A stretch of 64,000 nucleotides of DNA from Bacteroidales bacterium (GTDB lineage: Bacteria > Bacteroidota > Bacteroidia > Bacteroidales > UBA10428). The stretch spans positions 1-64,000 of the forward strand of contig JAFGVA010000130.1 of the NCBI GenBank assembly GCA_016938235.1, written 5' to 3'. The notes beneath the pieces are model-generated. The model did no database searches. It was not told where the DNA came from and was given only the letters and a program-made list of their open reading frames with translations. Below are positions 1-8,086 of this stretch, piece after piece. Numbering within the stretch: position 1 is the first letter of the stretch; every line of letters starts with the position of its first letter. The translations under genes and the position numbers were made by a program.

Positions 1-2
1 GG

Positions 3-39
3 TTTTGTAACCCGGTAATTTTTGTACCTTATTACAAAA
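3..39. repeat. Inverted repeat upstream of the Y1 transposase
   Basis: The arms TTTTGTAA (3-10) and TTACAAAA (32-39) are perfect inverted repeats lying just before the transposase start at 52. They could be a terminal or regulatory palindrome of the element, or chance in AT-rich DNA. The left window edge prevents seeing what lies beyond. Confidence 0.25.
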
Positions 40-51
40 TTTAAGATAATA

Positions 52-597
52 ATGTCCACAAAATATAAAGTTCAGGATCAAGAAAAGTTACATTTTATTA
101 CAATTACAGTCATCGATTGGGTTGACTTATTTACCAGGCCAATCTTAAAACATGTTCTCATTGATGCTATTCAATATTGTCAGGCAAACAAGGGATTATT
201 TGTTTACGCATTTGTGTTTATGCCAAGTCATTTGCATTTAATAGCTAAATGTACCAAAGGTTTTCGATTGGAAGATACAATTAGGGATTTCAAAAAGCAC
301 ACATCTAAAGAAATTATCCGGACCATTAAAGAATATCCTGAGAGTAGAAGAGAGTGGCTACTAAATAAATTCAGCTTTGCTGCTAATAGAATTAAAAATG
401 GAGCAAATTATAAGGTATGGAAAGATGGTTTTCATCCTGTCGAACTTTCAACTACTGAAATGATTGAGCAAAGATTAAACTATATTCATAATAATCCTGT
501 AGAAGATGAGATTGTGTTTAACCCCGAAGAATACAAGTATTCTTCTGCCTGTATATATGCAGGAGGTATCGGTGTTTTAGATATGGAAAAAATATAA
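52..597 (+). CDS. REP-associated tyrosine transposase (Y1/IS200-like)
   Basis: Single-strand DNA transposase of the Y1 (HUH) family, RAYT branch, which acts on palindromic REP-type sequences. The HUH metal motif is visible as MPSHLHLIAK (His60 and His62). The C-terminal signature RLNYIHNNPV holds the likely catalytic tyrosine, Tyr144. The protein is about 181 residues, normal for a RAYT. An earlier in-frame start at 22 exists, but the ATG at 52 gives the conserved N-terminus. There is no partner orfB and no IS ends are obvious, which fits a domesticated single-copy RAYT. Imperfect palindromes at 602-624, 857-899 and 1776-2080 are candidate targets. The family call is firm; present activity is not shown. 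Confidence 0.88.
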   Translation: MSTKYKVQDQEKLHFITITVIDWVDLFTRPILKHVLIDAIQYCQANKGLFVYAFVFMPSHLHLIAKCTKGFRLEDTIRDFKKHTSKEIIRTIKEYPESRREWLLNKFSFAANRIKNGANYKVWKDGFHPVELSTTEMIEQRLNYIHNNPVEDEIVFNPEEYKYSSACIYAGGIGVLDMEKI

Positions 598-601
598 AAT
601 A

Positions 602-624
602 CGCACACTTTATAAAAGTGCGCG
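602..624. repeat. Hairpin directly 3' of the transposase gene
   Basis: An imperfect palindrome with a CGCACACTTT left arm and an AAAGTGCGCG right arm (one mismatch) begins four bases after the transposase stop. There is no T-tract, so it is a poor terminator. Its place beside a Y1 transposase suggests a hairpin recognised by that enzyme, but this is inference. Confidence 0.4.
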
Positions 625-856
625 AGTTGCGATTAGCCTGGGCATCATAGATAATTGCAAGGATAGGTAGCTGGAAAGGTGACATACATAAAACCCCACC
701 AGGTTTTAAATCTTTTACAATAGGATTGGTTCAATTTAATAAAATAATAGAAGGGTTCAATCTTGCTAAGGAGTTATGTGCATAGATGAGCTTTATTTAA
801 GAGAGGGGTATAGATGTGTGCATAAGCTTACTTGCAAAGAAATTTGCAACTTTTAG

Positions 857-899
857 ACTCCTCCCTCTCTATATGCAATTAGAGAGGGACGGGGTGAGT
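857..899. repeat. Long imperfect palindrome, REP-like
   Basis: A perfect 9-base stem, CCCTCTCTA (863-871) with TAGAGAGGG (880-888), is extended outward by partly paired ACTC/GAGT flanks. Intergenic palindromes of this CT-rich/GA-rich type are common in Bacteroidota genomes. No T-tract follows on either strand. It may be a REP-like element related to the adjacent transposase. Confidence 0.45.
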
Positions 900-1113
900 A
901 AAATTACAAAGACAAGAACTCCCCCCGCTAGCGCTTGTTTAACTACATTGAGCTCTTCCGAAATACATCGGTATCGGTTGTAACCTGCATTAATAGAAAG
1001 AATAGTTTTAATAATTAAGGTTTGCTGGTATCGGGCAACTTAGAAAAATATCATACCTTAAACCGAACTAAAAGTGAGTATTAATCGTTAAATTTGTAGA
1101 AACAACTTTAATT

Positions 1114-1365
1114 ATGGGCGCAGCAGAATTAAGAAAAGAGCTTCATAGTTTTATCGACCATGCAGACGAACGTTTTTTAAGAATGGTACATTCTTTAGCA
1201 TCTGAATACACAAAAGATGAAAGTGATGTAATTGCTTACAGAGCTGGCAATCCAATAACAAAAAACCAGTTGTACCAAGAGCTTAAAGAAGCGGAGCAAG
1301 AGATCGAAAGTGGTGATTATATGACCATTGAAGAATTTGCAAAGGAATCAAGTCAATGGAAATAA
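1114..1365 (+). CDS. Antitoxin of a ParE-type toxin-antitoxin pair
   Basis: An 83-residue acidic protein placed immediately before a ParE/RelE-like ORF. The N-terminal half (LRKELHSFIDHADERFLRMV) and the tail EEFAKESSQW resemble small antitoxins found beside ParE toxins in Bacteroidota, where the C-terminal half wraps the toxin and the N-terminal half dimerises. The start ATG at 1114 is preceded by an AT-rich promoter-like stretch. The gene ends at 1365, overlapping the expected toxin ATG at 1356. Assignment rests mainly on gene order and size; the subfamily is uncertain. Confidence 0.65.
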   Translation: MGAAELRKELHSFIDHADERFLRMVHSLASEYTKDESDVIAYRAGNPITKNQLYQELKEAEQEIESGDYMTIEEFAKESSQWK

Positions 1366-1681
1366 AAACGAGAAAGTTGTCATCACTCGCAGGGCTAGAA
1401 GCTCAATAAAGGAAATATATGATTATATAAAAAACAGGACAAAATCGATAGAGCCAGCGCACCGTGTAAGAAAGGCTATTATTGAGAAGTGTATGTCCTT
1501 AAAAAGCTTTTCTGGCTACTCCAAAGAACCTTACCTTGAAGAATATCCCGAAGATTACCGTTCTGTAAGTATCTGGTCTTATGTGATTATTTACGTAGTT
1601 CGAGATAAAGAAGTCCGTGTACTGAATATTGTACATGGTAAGCAAGAACCCGAAGTAAGGAAAGACATAAAGGAGAAATAA
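1328..1681 (+). CDS. ParE/RelE-family toxin, start region apparently frameshifted
   Basis: Small basic toxin of the ParE/RelE fold, which would poison gyrase or cleave mRNA at the ribosome; the target cannot be told from sequence. The body (VVITRRARSSIKEIYDYI near the start, YVVRDKEVRVLNIVHGKQ near the end) is typical of the family and of full length. The start is odd. The expected overlapping ATG at 1356 opens a frame that stops at 1407-1409, whereas the toxin body lies in another frame. One extra A in the AGAAAG run near 1370-1375 would join MEIKTRK to VVITRR. As it stands, translation would need a TTG (1328 or 1337) inside the antitoxin gene. It may be an inactivated toxin. Confidence 0.65.
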   Translation: MKNLQRNQVNGNKNEKVVITRRARSSIKEIYDYIKNRTKSIEPAHRVRKAIIEKCMSLKSFSGYSKEPYLEEYPEDYRSVSIWSYVIIYVVRDKEVRVLNIVHGKQEPEVRKDIKEK

Positions 1682-1775
1682 CAACAATAAAAAGGTGGCT
1701 TTACCTCATGCCCCCTTTACTTCACGCTAATACGTCCCAGGTTCAGACAGGGGTAATCGGATAAACCCTTGTTGG

Positions 1776-1881
1776 CCCCCCAACTGCCTCAAGTCTGAGA
1801 CTTGTGGCTTTTAAAGTTGGATAAAAGAATTAGCATTTAGTTTAAAGAATAGAACCACAAGTTAAAAACTTGCGGTAGCCT
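1776..1881. repeat. BIME-like repeat copy A (two palindromes)
   Basis: The unit begins CCCCCAACTGCC. It contains a palindrome at 1786-1808 with core CAAGTCTGAGACTTG and a second at 1855-1875 with arms CCACAAGTT and AACTTGCGG. A diverged copy in the same orientation starts at about 1965. Pairs of head-to-head imperfect palindromes near a RAYT gene resemble bacterial interspersed mosaic elements. Confidence 0.5.
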
Positions 1882-1964
1882 TAAAGCTGTTGTCTATGAG
1901 TCTTTAACTTAAAATAATAACAACAACAAAGCCCGGAAATATAAACCGGGTCCCCAATCTGCCA

Positions 1965-2074
1965 CCCCCAACTGCCGCAGATTTGAAACTGGTGGTCATT
2001 AAGGTTGGATTAAACAGAAACTTATGGCTTATTGTACACAACACCAAGTCACAGACTTGCGGTAGTTCGGGAAA
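1965..2074. repeat. BIME-like repeat copy B (two palindromes)
   Basis: This is a direct repeat of copy A: it shares the opening CCCCCAACTGCC and the GTTGGAT segment. Its first palindrome (1974-1996) has decayed. The second (2042-2064) keeps the CAAGTC/GACTTG arms followed by GCGGTAG, as in copy A. The decay argues that these copies are old. Confidence 0.5.
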
Positions 2075-2160
2075 TTTAATTTTTCAGAAAAATTCAGTTC
2101 GAACCAAAAAGCTTAATGAGGTGGCCTCCCTCCTTCTCAATACTGACAAGGCTTTCAGAA

Positions 2161-2202
2161 AAATAAAAAAGGGACAAAAAAGAAAAAATTCTGATCTGTC
2201 CC
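2161..2202 (-). terminator. Intrinsic terminator of tRNA-Arg
   Basis: Read on the minus strand, GGGACA and TGTCCC (2197-2202 and 2171-2176) form a stem, followed by a T-rich run (2170 down to 2161). It sits four bases past the tRNA 3' end. Confidence 0.75.
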
Positions 2203-2205
2203 TTG

Positions 2206-2282
2206 TGGTGAACCCGGAGGGATTCAAACCCCCAACCTCCTGATCCGTAGTCAGGTGCACTATTCAGTTATGCTACGGGTCC
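2206..2282 (-). tRNA. tRNA-Arg (anticodon ACG)
   Basis: The reverse complement folds into a full cloverleaf. The 7-bp acceptor stem pairs GGACCCG with CGGGTTC (one G-U). The anticodon stem CCTGA/TCAGG encloses loop CTACGGA, giving anticodon ACG. The T-arm contains TTTGAATC, and the discriminator A is followed by an encoded CCA. The ACG anticodon (A34 normally deaminated to inosine) reads CGU, CGC and CGA arginine codons. A terminator follows directly, so it is probably a single-gene transcript. Confidence 0.95.
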
Positions 2283-2347
2283 ATTATGGGAGTGCAAATA
2301 TAGAAATTTTCTCTAAAATTCAGCACCCCAATATAAAAAAATTGAAT

Positions 2348-3457
2348 TTATTCTGAGGCATTCAAACAAACGGTAAAATTGGTTCCTGTCCCCAGTTCAC
2401 TTTCAACCGTAATGGCTGCTCCGATTAAATCACAGAGTTCCTTTACCAGCGATAGTCCTATCCCACTGCCCTTCTCGTTCTGGGTTCCCGGGGTAGATTG
2501 CCCGGGCCCGCCAAATATGGTATTAAGTCTCTCTTTGCTTATTCCTACTCCATTATCAATCACCGAGATACATATTTTATCATCTCCAGATTTTCTTGCT
2601 AAAATTTTAATTTCACCATTCTGAGGAGTAAATTTAACAGCATTTGAAAGCAGGTTTCGTATAATTGTATTTATGATAGTTAAATCTGAAAACACTTTAA
2701 GATCCTCATCACACTGATAAACAAGAGAAATAGATTTTCTATCGGCAACCGGTTGAATGAATTTTTTATTATTAACTACAACATCCTCTATAATTATCTG
2801 AACAGGCTCCAGAATTATTTTTCCGGTCTGTAATCTGGTCCAAGACAATAAATTTTCCAGTAACCATATTCCTTGTCGGCCCGATTCAATAATATCAATC
2901 AGAAGCTCAGTCTTTTGTTCCTCTTCTAATTCATCTCCCGAATTCAGTAAGAGTTCACCAAGCGAAACAATATTACCAACAGGAGTTTTTATGTCATGCC
3001 CGATAATCGATAAAAACTTATCTTTAGTCTGATTAAGTGACCATAATTCTCTCTCTCGTTCTTTCAGTTTTAGATGAGTGCGCACACGAGCGAGTAGTTC
3101 TTGCGGATTAAATGGTTTAACAATATAATCAACTCCACCTGTTTCAAATCCTTTTGAAATAGAAACCTCATCGGTTTTAGCCGTTAAAAAAATAATTGGA
3201 ATATCAGCTGTCAGAGGATTTTTCTTGAGCTTTTCGCACACTTCGAGCCCATCCATCTCGGGCATCATTATATCAAGAAGTATTAAATCAAAACGTTCAT
3301 TTTGGGCATGCGAGATAGCCATTTTACCATCTAAAGCAAAATTAACCTGGTATCCGGCCTGAGTCAGAAAATTTGCGACTAATTGAATATTCTTTGCAAC
3401 ATCGTCAACAACTAATATCTTGTAGTGACTATTGATTTCAATTTCAGTCATATCCAT
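2348..3457 (-). CDS. Response regulator-histidine kinase (REC-HisKA-HATPase)
   Basis: A 369-residue cytoplasmic signalling protein. An N-terminal receiver domain (about 12-130) has acidic residues DD at 18-19, phospho-acceptor Asp62 in LLLDIMMPEMDG and the conserved KPF lysine at 114. A histidine kinase core follows: H-box IIGHDIKTP with His154, an N-box NLLSNAVKFT, and G-boxes DNGVGI and GSGIGLSL. No membrane segment or DNA-binding domain is present. A REC-kinase order usually means that phosphorylation by another kinase controls this one. It starts one base after the stop of the hybrid kinase upstream, so the two are translationally coupled and probably form one phosphorelay. The final output protein is not visible nearby. 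Confidence 0.92.
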   Translation of the reverse strand: MDMTEIEINSHYKILVVDDVAKNIQLVANFLTQAGYQVNFALDGKMAISHAQNERFDLILLDIMMPEMDGLEVCEKLKKNPLTADIPIIFLTAKTDEVSISKGFETGGVDYIVKPFNPQELLARVRTHLKLKERERELWSLNQTKDKFLSIIGHDIKTPVGNIVSLGELLLNSGDELEEEQKTELLIDIIESGRQGIWLLENLLSWTRLQTGKIILEPVQIIIEDVVVNNKKFIQPVADRKSISLVYQCDEDLKVFSDLTIINTIIRNLLSNAVKFTPQNGEIKILARKSGDDKICISVIDNGVGISKERLNTIFGGPGQSTPGTQNEKGSGIGLSLVKELCDLIGAAITVESELGTGTNFTVCLNASE

Positions 3458-3458
3458 T

Positions 3459-6065
3459 CTATATATACCTCTTTTCTATTTTTTTATAATCTTTAACCAG
3501 TTTTGATAGCGAGTCCAAATCAAAGGTCTTCACTGCTTCAATAATTGATGAACCTATATAAGTTAGTTGTTTAATTTTTAAATCCATACCACTTTTAATA
3601 AGAATTTTTCCAAATTTCTCATATTCCTGAAAAGATGAGGTATTTGATAATCTTTGATAAGCTGGCTCTATTTCGTTCACTATAGTTTCTTTAAGCTTGA
3701 GCAATACGCTACTTTGAAGCCGGTGCGAATCCTGCTGAGAGTTATTATAATTCTCGTTGGCTATGGCAACTACTTCAAGGAATTGTTCAAGTTTTGGAAA
3801 CAAAACCTGAATATTTACAGGTTTTGATATAAAACCGTCAAGAAAAACTATCCGGTTGTCTGTTTTATTATCAACGGGGGTGGCAGATATTCCCAGAGTA
3901 ATAATTTCCTTAAATTCTTCATTTGTCTTAATAAACCGGGCAACGGCTAAACCATCCTTCAGGGGCATCCTGATATCCAAAAAGGCAATTTTAGGTTTGT
4001 GCCTTTTTACCATATCAATAGCTTCCTCACCGTCAGCGGCTTCAAGAAAATTCATATTGCTCCCTTTGAATACACCCATTAAAAACTCCCTGTTGAATTT
4101 GTCATCATCGGCTATAAGTATTGTTTCAGGCTTAAAAATAATTTTACCAACTTTATATTTCTTCGAAGGTATCGGCTCAATAAAAATATGCTTCGAGATT
4201 TCAACCTGATAAAAATTTACTGTGAAGGTGCTTCCTTTCCCAAATTCGCTTTCCACGCTAATATCGCCTCCTAAAAGTTCTGTTAAGCGCTTGGTGATTG
4301 TCAAACCCAATCCTGTACCCCCATATTTTCTTGTATCCTGGTCATCTTGTTGTTTAAAGGCTTCAAATATCTCTTGCAGGTATTCCTTTTTGATGCCAAT
4401 ACCGGTATCTTTTACTTCAATCTTTAAATCGCAATATTCCTTATTATCCTTAGTAATTCTGTTACTTGCCGAAATGTTCATTCTCACTTCACCTTCTTCA
4501 GTAAATTTAGTGGCATTACTTAAAAGGTTAATCAGAATCTGGCGTAATCGAATTTCATCAAAAATAAGAGTAGTGGGGACACCTTTCTGAATATTGGCAA
4601 TATATTTGAATGACTTCTCTGATATTCTTAACGAAAAAATATTTTCAAGCTCTTCTATTAAAGAACTAAGCTGAAAAGTTTCGAGTTTAATATCCATTTT
4701 GCCGGCCTCAACTTTTGAAAGGTCTAGCAAATCATTTATCAGGCTCAGCAGAGTCTTACTGCTGTTTTTTATTGATTCAAGATGCTTTAGCTGGCTACGT
4801 TCGCTAAGTTCTGAAGTAAGCAAGTCGCTAAACCCAAGAATGGCATTAATAGGTGTTCTTATTTCGTGCGAAATATTAGCAATAAATACACTTTTTGAAC
4901 GGTTTGCTTCTTTTGCTTCCTCCCACGCTTTTTTAAGCTCTAACTCAATATTTTTCTGAGCTGTAACATCGCGCATGATAACCAAAACCTCGTTATCGCC
5001 ACTGGATATAATCCTTATTTCTTCGTGTATATCTTTATTCTCGAGGGATAAATTATGGTAATCAAAAGATTGAATCTCATTCGAAATGAGGGCTTCAGAA
5101 ATACTTTCCGATAATCTCTTTGAAAAATCTTTTGAAAAGACTTCAAAAATGTTTTTACCTAACAACTGGTATGGAGGAAGAATTAGTTTTTCTGGTTGAT
5201 CGGTATAAACATCAACGAATTCTCCGTTGGCTTTTAGAACAAAAATAAGATCCGGCAGAATTTTTAAAAGTGCCAGTTTCTTGGACTCACTTTCCTTTAA
5301 GGCTTCAATAGCTCTTTTACGTCTGGTAATATCCTGTATAATAATGTAAATCATATTTGTATTTCCAACAGAAACTCTTGTTGGAAAAATTTCCACATCA
5401 CATAATCTACCATCCTTAAGTTTATGCTTTTGGGCATATACATTACCAAAGTCGTCGTGTTTTTCATCAGCTTCAACTCTGGCAGCTTCTAATAAACCTA
5501 CAAACTCTGTTTTAAGATTTAATGCTTTTAATTCGTTTACACTATAGCCATAAAACTTTTCAGCCGCTTTGTTCGCTTCAATAATACACTCCGATTTCGG
5601 ATCAACTACAATTATTTTTGCATTGCTGTTCACAAAAAAGGAGCGGAATTTGGCCTCGCTTTCATGTAATGCTAACTCATATCTTTTCCTTTGGGTTATA
5701 TCTTCCTTTGTGCAAACAAACCCATTTATTTTACCGTTACTTTCAAGTATTGGCGATATGGTTGCAGCTTCCCAGTAAAAATGACCATCTTTCCTCCTGT
5801 TATAGAAATCCCCTTTCCATGTTTTACCAGAAAGAATTGTATCCCATAAATCAGTATAAAATTCTTTTGTGTGATGACCGGATTTTAAAATTCTTGGATT
5901 TTTACCTAGTACTTCATCAGAAGTAAAACCTGTTATTTCAAAAAATGCATTATTCACATACTGAATATTTCCTTTAACATCAGTCACAATAATACTAACA
6001 GTACTCTGATTTACAGCCTGTTCCAGTGCACCTCTCTGTAATAAATCAAAACTTTCGTTCATCAA
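3459..6065 (-). CDS. Hybrid histidine kinase with three PAS domains and a receiver
   Basis: An 868-residue sensor without transmembrane segments. Three PAS domains fill about residues 10-375, the first with the STVSIIVTDVKGNIQYVNN signature. The kinase core follows, with H-box NISHEIRTP (His400), N-box NLLSNATKFT and G-boxes DTGIGI and GTGLGLTI. The receiver near 640-760 holds Asp697 in AFLDIRMPLKDG. The last 110 residues are helical, like an HPt bundle, but I see no HPt histidine motif, so this part may be only a scaffold. PAS domains suggest sensing of redox, light or a small ligand inside the cell. It is the first gene of a coupled pair with the REC-kinase gene downstream. Confidence 0.92.
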   Translation of the reverse strand: MMNESFDLLQRGALEQAVNQSTVSIIVTDVKGNIQYVNNAFFEITGFTSDEVLGKNPRILKSGHHTKEFYTDLWDTILSGKTWKGDFYNRRKDGHFYWEAATISPILESNGKINGFVCTKEDITQRKRYELALHESEAKFRSFFVNSNAKIIVVDPKSECIIEANKAAEKFYGYSVNELKALNLKTEFVGLLEAARVEADEKHDDFGNVYAQKHKLKDGRLCDVEIFPTRVSVGNTNMIYIIIQDITRRKRAIEALKESESKKLALLKILPDLIFVLKANGEFVDVYTDQPEKLILPPYQLLGKNIFEVFSKDFSKRLSESISEALISNEIQSFDYHNLSLENKDIHEEIRIISSGDNEVLVIMRDVTAQKNIELELKKAWEEAKEANRSKSVFIANISHEIRTPINAILGFSDLLTSELSERSQLKHLESIKNSSKTLLSLINDLLDLSKVEAGKMDIKLETFQLSSLIEELENIFSLRISEKSFKYIANIQKGVPTTLIFDEIRLRQILINLLSNATKFTEEGEVRMNISASNRITKDNKEYCDLKIEVKDTGIGIKKEYLQEIFEAFKQQDDQDTRKYGGTGLGLTITKRLTELLGGDISVESEFGKGSTFTVNFYQVEISKHIFIEPIPSKKYKVGKIIFKPETILIADDDKFNREFLMGVFKGSNMNFLEAADGEEAIDMVKRHKPKIAFLDIRMPLKDGLAVARFIKTNEEFKEIITLGISATPVDNKTDNRIVFLDGFISKPVNIQVLFPKLEQFLEVVAIANENYNNSQQDSHRLQSSVLLKLKETIVNEIEPAYQRLSNTSSFQEYEKFGKILIKSGMDLKIKQLTYIGSSIIEAVKTFDLDSLSKLVKDYKKIEKRYI

Positions 6066-6189
6066 CTATTTAAACAACAAACCAGTAAAACCACATTATT
6101 ATGTAATATAGTGAAAACTTATCTGTATTCGGTAATAGTTCAGAACAAAAACATTAACCGTGCGGGTAACTTTTGGGCATCAATACTGA

Positions 6190-7785
6190 CTATACCCTGA
6201 GAAATTCAAGAAGAAACTCAGCTTCTTTATCGTTCGATCTGAAATGAAGCTTTCCGTTTTGCTTTTTCATGAATTCTTTTGAGATATATACACCCAGAGC
6301 GGGTATTGAAAGATTATCTGATGATGAATAGAATTCTTCTCTGCCCGAGTTTAAAACAAAGTTAATTTCATCGACATCAATGGCAGAATTATCGGTTCTT
6401 ATGCTTATTGTCCAAACGCCATCTTTTAAAAGCGTGTCATAGCATACATGCCCATCTTTCAGTGTGTTTTTTAAAACAAAAGCTGACAGGTTTTTAAATA
6501 CCGAGCGTGATAAATACTTGTCAGCTTTTATTCTTAAAGCCGAAGGTATTTTATTAATAATGGTAAGCTTTTTTAAATCACTTATATATTTTACAAATGG
6601 CTTGGTGTCCTCAAAAATATTTCCGAGGTTGTTTTCCTGCAGATGTACCTTAACCTGCTCTTGTTGTAATCTTGACCAATCTGACAGGTTTTCAAGAATT
6701 AGGTAAAGATTACGCAAAGAATTATCCATTACTTCAATTTTATCAAACAATTCTTCCGGATTATATTCCCCTATCTTGTTTCTTATCATCCCCGAAAAGC
6801 CAAGTAAAGTATTAAGTGGTGCTTGTAGATCATTAGAAATAAATGACAAAAGCTTATCTTTCATCTGGTTGATTTCAGCAAGTATCTTGGTCTGTTGTCT
6901 TAAAATTTCTTTAGATCGGATTCGATGCATCTCAGCAGATGTACGGGAAGCCAGAATGTTTAGCATATACCTCGAATTGGGTATTTCCTTCATTTGTCCC
7001 TTGCTCAATACGCCAATAACACCCATTACTTCTTTCGATGCATCCATAAAAGGAGCACCAATATAACCGTCTGTATTTGTTTCAAGTATTAGTTTATCTT
7101 CCGGAAAGAGCTCACTTAATCCGGTAGGATAGTATGAAACATATCCCCTGATTGTATTTTCAATGAATGAATTCTCTGTAGGAATAACTTTTGTTTGAAT
7201 ATCGCCACCCTGAATAAAAAAAATCTTCATTCTTGAATTATCACCAGAAATTCTACGGGCAATAAAGGCATAATCAGAATCAAAGGTCTTGTTCAGAACT
7301 TTAGTTATATCTTTAAAAAACTGCCTCCCGGTTGATACAGATGATACCCTCAAGACCTCGGAAAGCCAAGCCTCCTCCTGTAGAAAATTCGCAGATTTTT
7401 CAACCTTTAGAATAGAATAATCTAAACCTGTAAAGCCCAAATTCTTTTGGGTTAGTCTTCCCCAGAAAATATTCTGCTTAAGTGTCCTGAATGACATTTC
7501 CTGAGTGTACTCTCCCTTTGTTTCTAAATCCTTTGTAAGCTTTTCCTGCCCAAATTCAGATGGTTCAATATTGTATAATCGATATGCCGATTTATTAATA
7601 AGTTCCGATTTGTTGCTTGCTTCGAATAAGTTAAGTGCTGCCTGGTTACAATCATGAATTGAAAAATCAGTTTTATTCAGAATAAATATTGCGTCGCCAG
7701 ATATCTCTAAAACCGATTTAAATAATAATTCAGACTCACTTGACTGCAGGTTTGGTTTGATGTTGGTAATTAGGTTATTTAACAT
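6190..7785 (-). CDS. PAS-GAF histidine pseudokinase
   Basis: A 531-residue protein built like a sensor kinase: a PAS-like N-terminus (about 18-130), a GAF-like domain (about 140-285) and a helical dimerisation region. The catalytic residues have gone. In FISNDLQAPLNTLLGFS the phospho-accepting histidine is Asn318. The ATPase region keeps the spacing, but the N-box reads NLSAFVLKNTL instead of NLLSNAxKFT, the first G-box reads DNSAIDV instead of DxGxG, and no GTGLGL-type second G-box is seen. The reading frame is intact and its codon use is ordinary, so it looks selected, probably as a pseudokinase that binds or tunes the kinases encoded just downstream. The role is inference. Confidence 0.8.
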   Translation of the reverse strand: MLNNLITNIKPNLQSSESELLFKSVLEISGDAIFILNKTDFSIHDCNQAALNLFEASNKSELINKSAYRLYNIEPSEFGQEKLTKDLETKGEYTQEMSFRTLKQNIFWGRLTQKNLGFTGLDYSILKVEKSANFLQEEAWLSEVLRVSSVSTGRQFFKDITKVLNKTFDSDYAFIARRISGDNSRMKIFFIQGGDIQTKVIPTENSFIENTIRGYVSYYPTGLSELFPEDKLILETNTDGYIGAPFMDASKEVMGVIGVLSKGQMKEIPNSRYMLNILASRTSAEMHRIRSKEILRQQTKILAEINQMKDKLLSFISNDLQAPLNTLLGFSGMIRNKIGEYNPEELFDKIEVMDNSLRNLYLILENLSDWSRLQQEQVKVHLQENNLGNIFEDTKPFVKYISDLKKLTIINKIPSALRIKADKYLSRSVFKNLSAFVLKNTLKDGHVCYDTLLKDGVWTISIRTDNSAIDVDEINFVLNSGREEFYSSSDNLSIPALGVYISKEFMKKQNGKLHFRSNDKEAEFLLEFLRV

Positions 7786-8086
7786 TTCAGTATGAATTTC
7801 AACATTTTCTACGTAGCTCTTTTAAAAATGTTGTTTGTTTTTTTAATTTATTGGTTAATTGTATCAAAATATAAACGAACAAATGTTTTTCTTTGGTATT
7901 CCTTTTAAGATTTTTTTGATTTTAGTTACTCGCCAAATTATTCGTTTTAATCAATGAAACAGCAATACAACTTAAAATTAAATATTTAAAATTTAGGTAT
8001 ATTGTAATTGTTTAAAATTGTAACTTTAATCATTGTCAAATCTTTTTTAGTAATATTCTAATTCAACATCAAAAATAATTACAACC
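7786..8086. promoter_or_regulatory. Divergent intergenic region
   Basis: About 300 bases of very AT-rich DNA separate the minus-strand pseudokinase from the plus-strand AsmA-like gene, so promoters for both should lie here. A TAACTTTA at 8021-8028 resembles the Bacteroidota -7 element TAnnTTTG, but no well-spaced TTG is present upstream. I see no hairpin or repeat. Confidence 0.3.

Larger units (their letters stand above)
598..1113. other. Intergenic region with degenerate palindromes
   Basis: This 516-base stretch between the transposase and the antitoxin gene has no convincing ORF on either strand. It holds the 602-624 hairpin and the palindrome at 857-899. It is patchier and locally more GC-rich than the surrounding genes, as expected for accumulated repeat remnants. 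Confidence 0.5.
1682..2160. other. Gene-free region of degenerate palindromic repeats
   Basis: The stretch between the toxin gene and the tRNA terminator has no credible gene; an 86-codon open frame at 1983-2243 runs antisense into the tRNA and is rejected. It contains two related repeat copies (about 1776-1881 and 1965-2074) and a small hairpin with arms CCCGG (1932-1936) and CCGGG (1946-1950). Confidence 0.5.

Noticed and set aside
1..624. Complete IS200/IS605 element
   Set aside because: Only the Y1 transposase is present; no orfB and no clear ends, and its form is that of a RAYT.
1776..2080. CRISPR-like repeats
   Set aside because: Only two diverged copies, each itself palindromic in two places, with no regular spacers and no cas genes.
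1983..2243. Open frame of 86 codons on the plus strand
   Set aside because: It runs through repeat copy B, the tRNA terminator and antisense tRNA-Arg sequence; its protein shows no family features.
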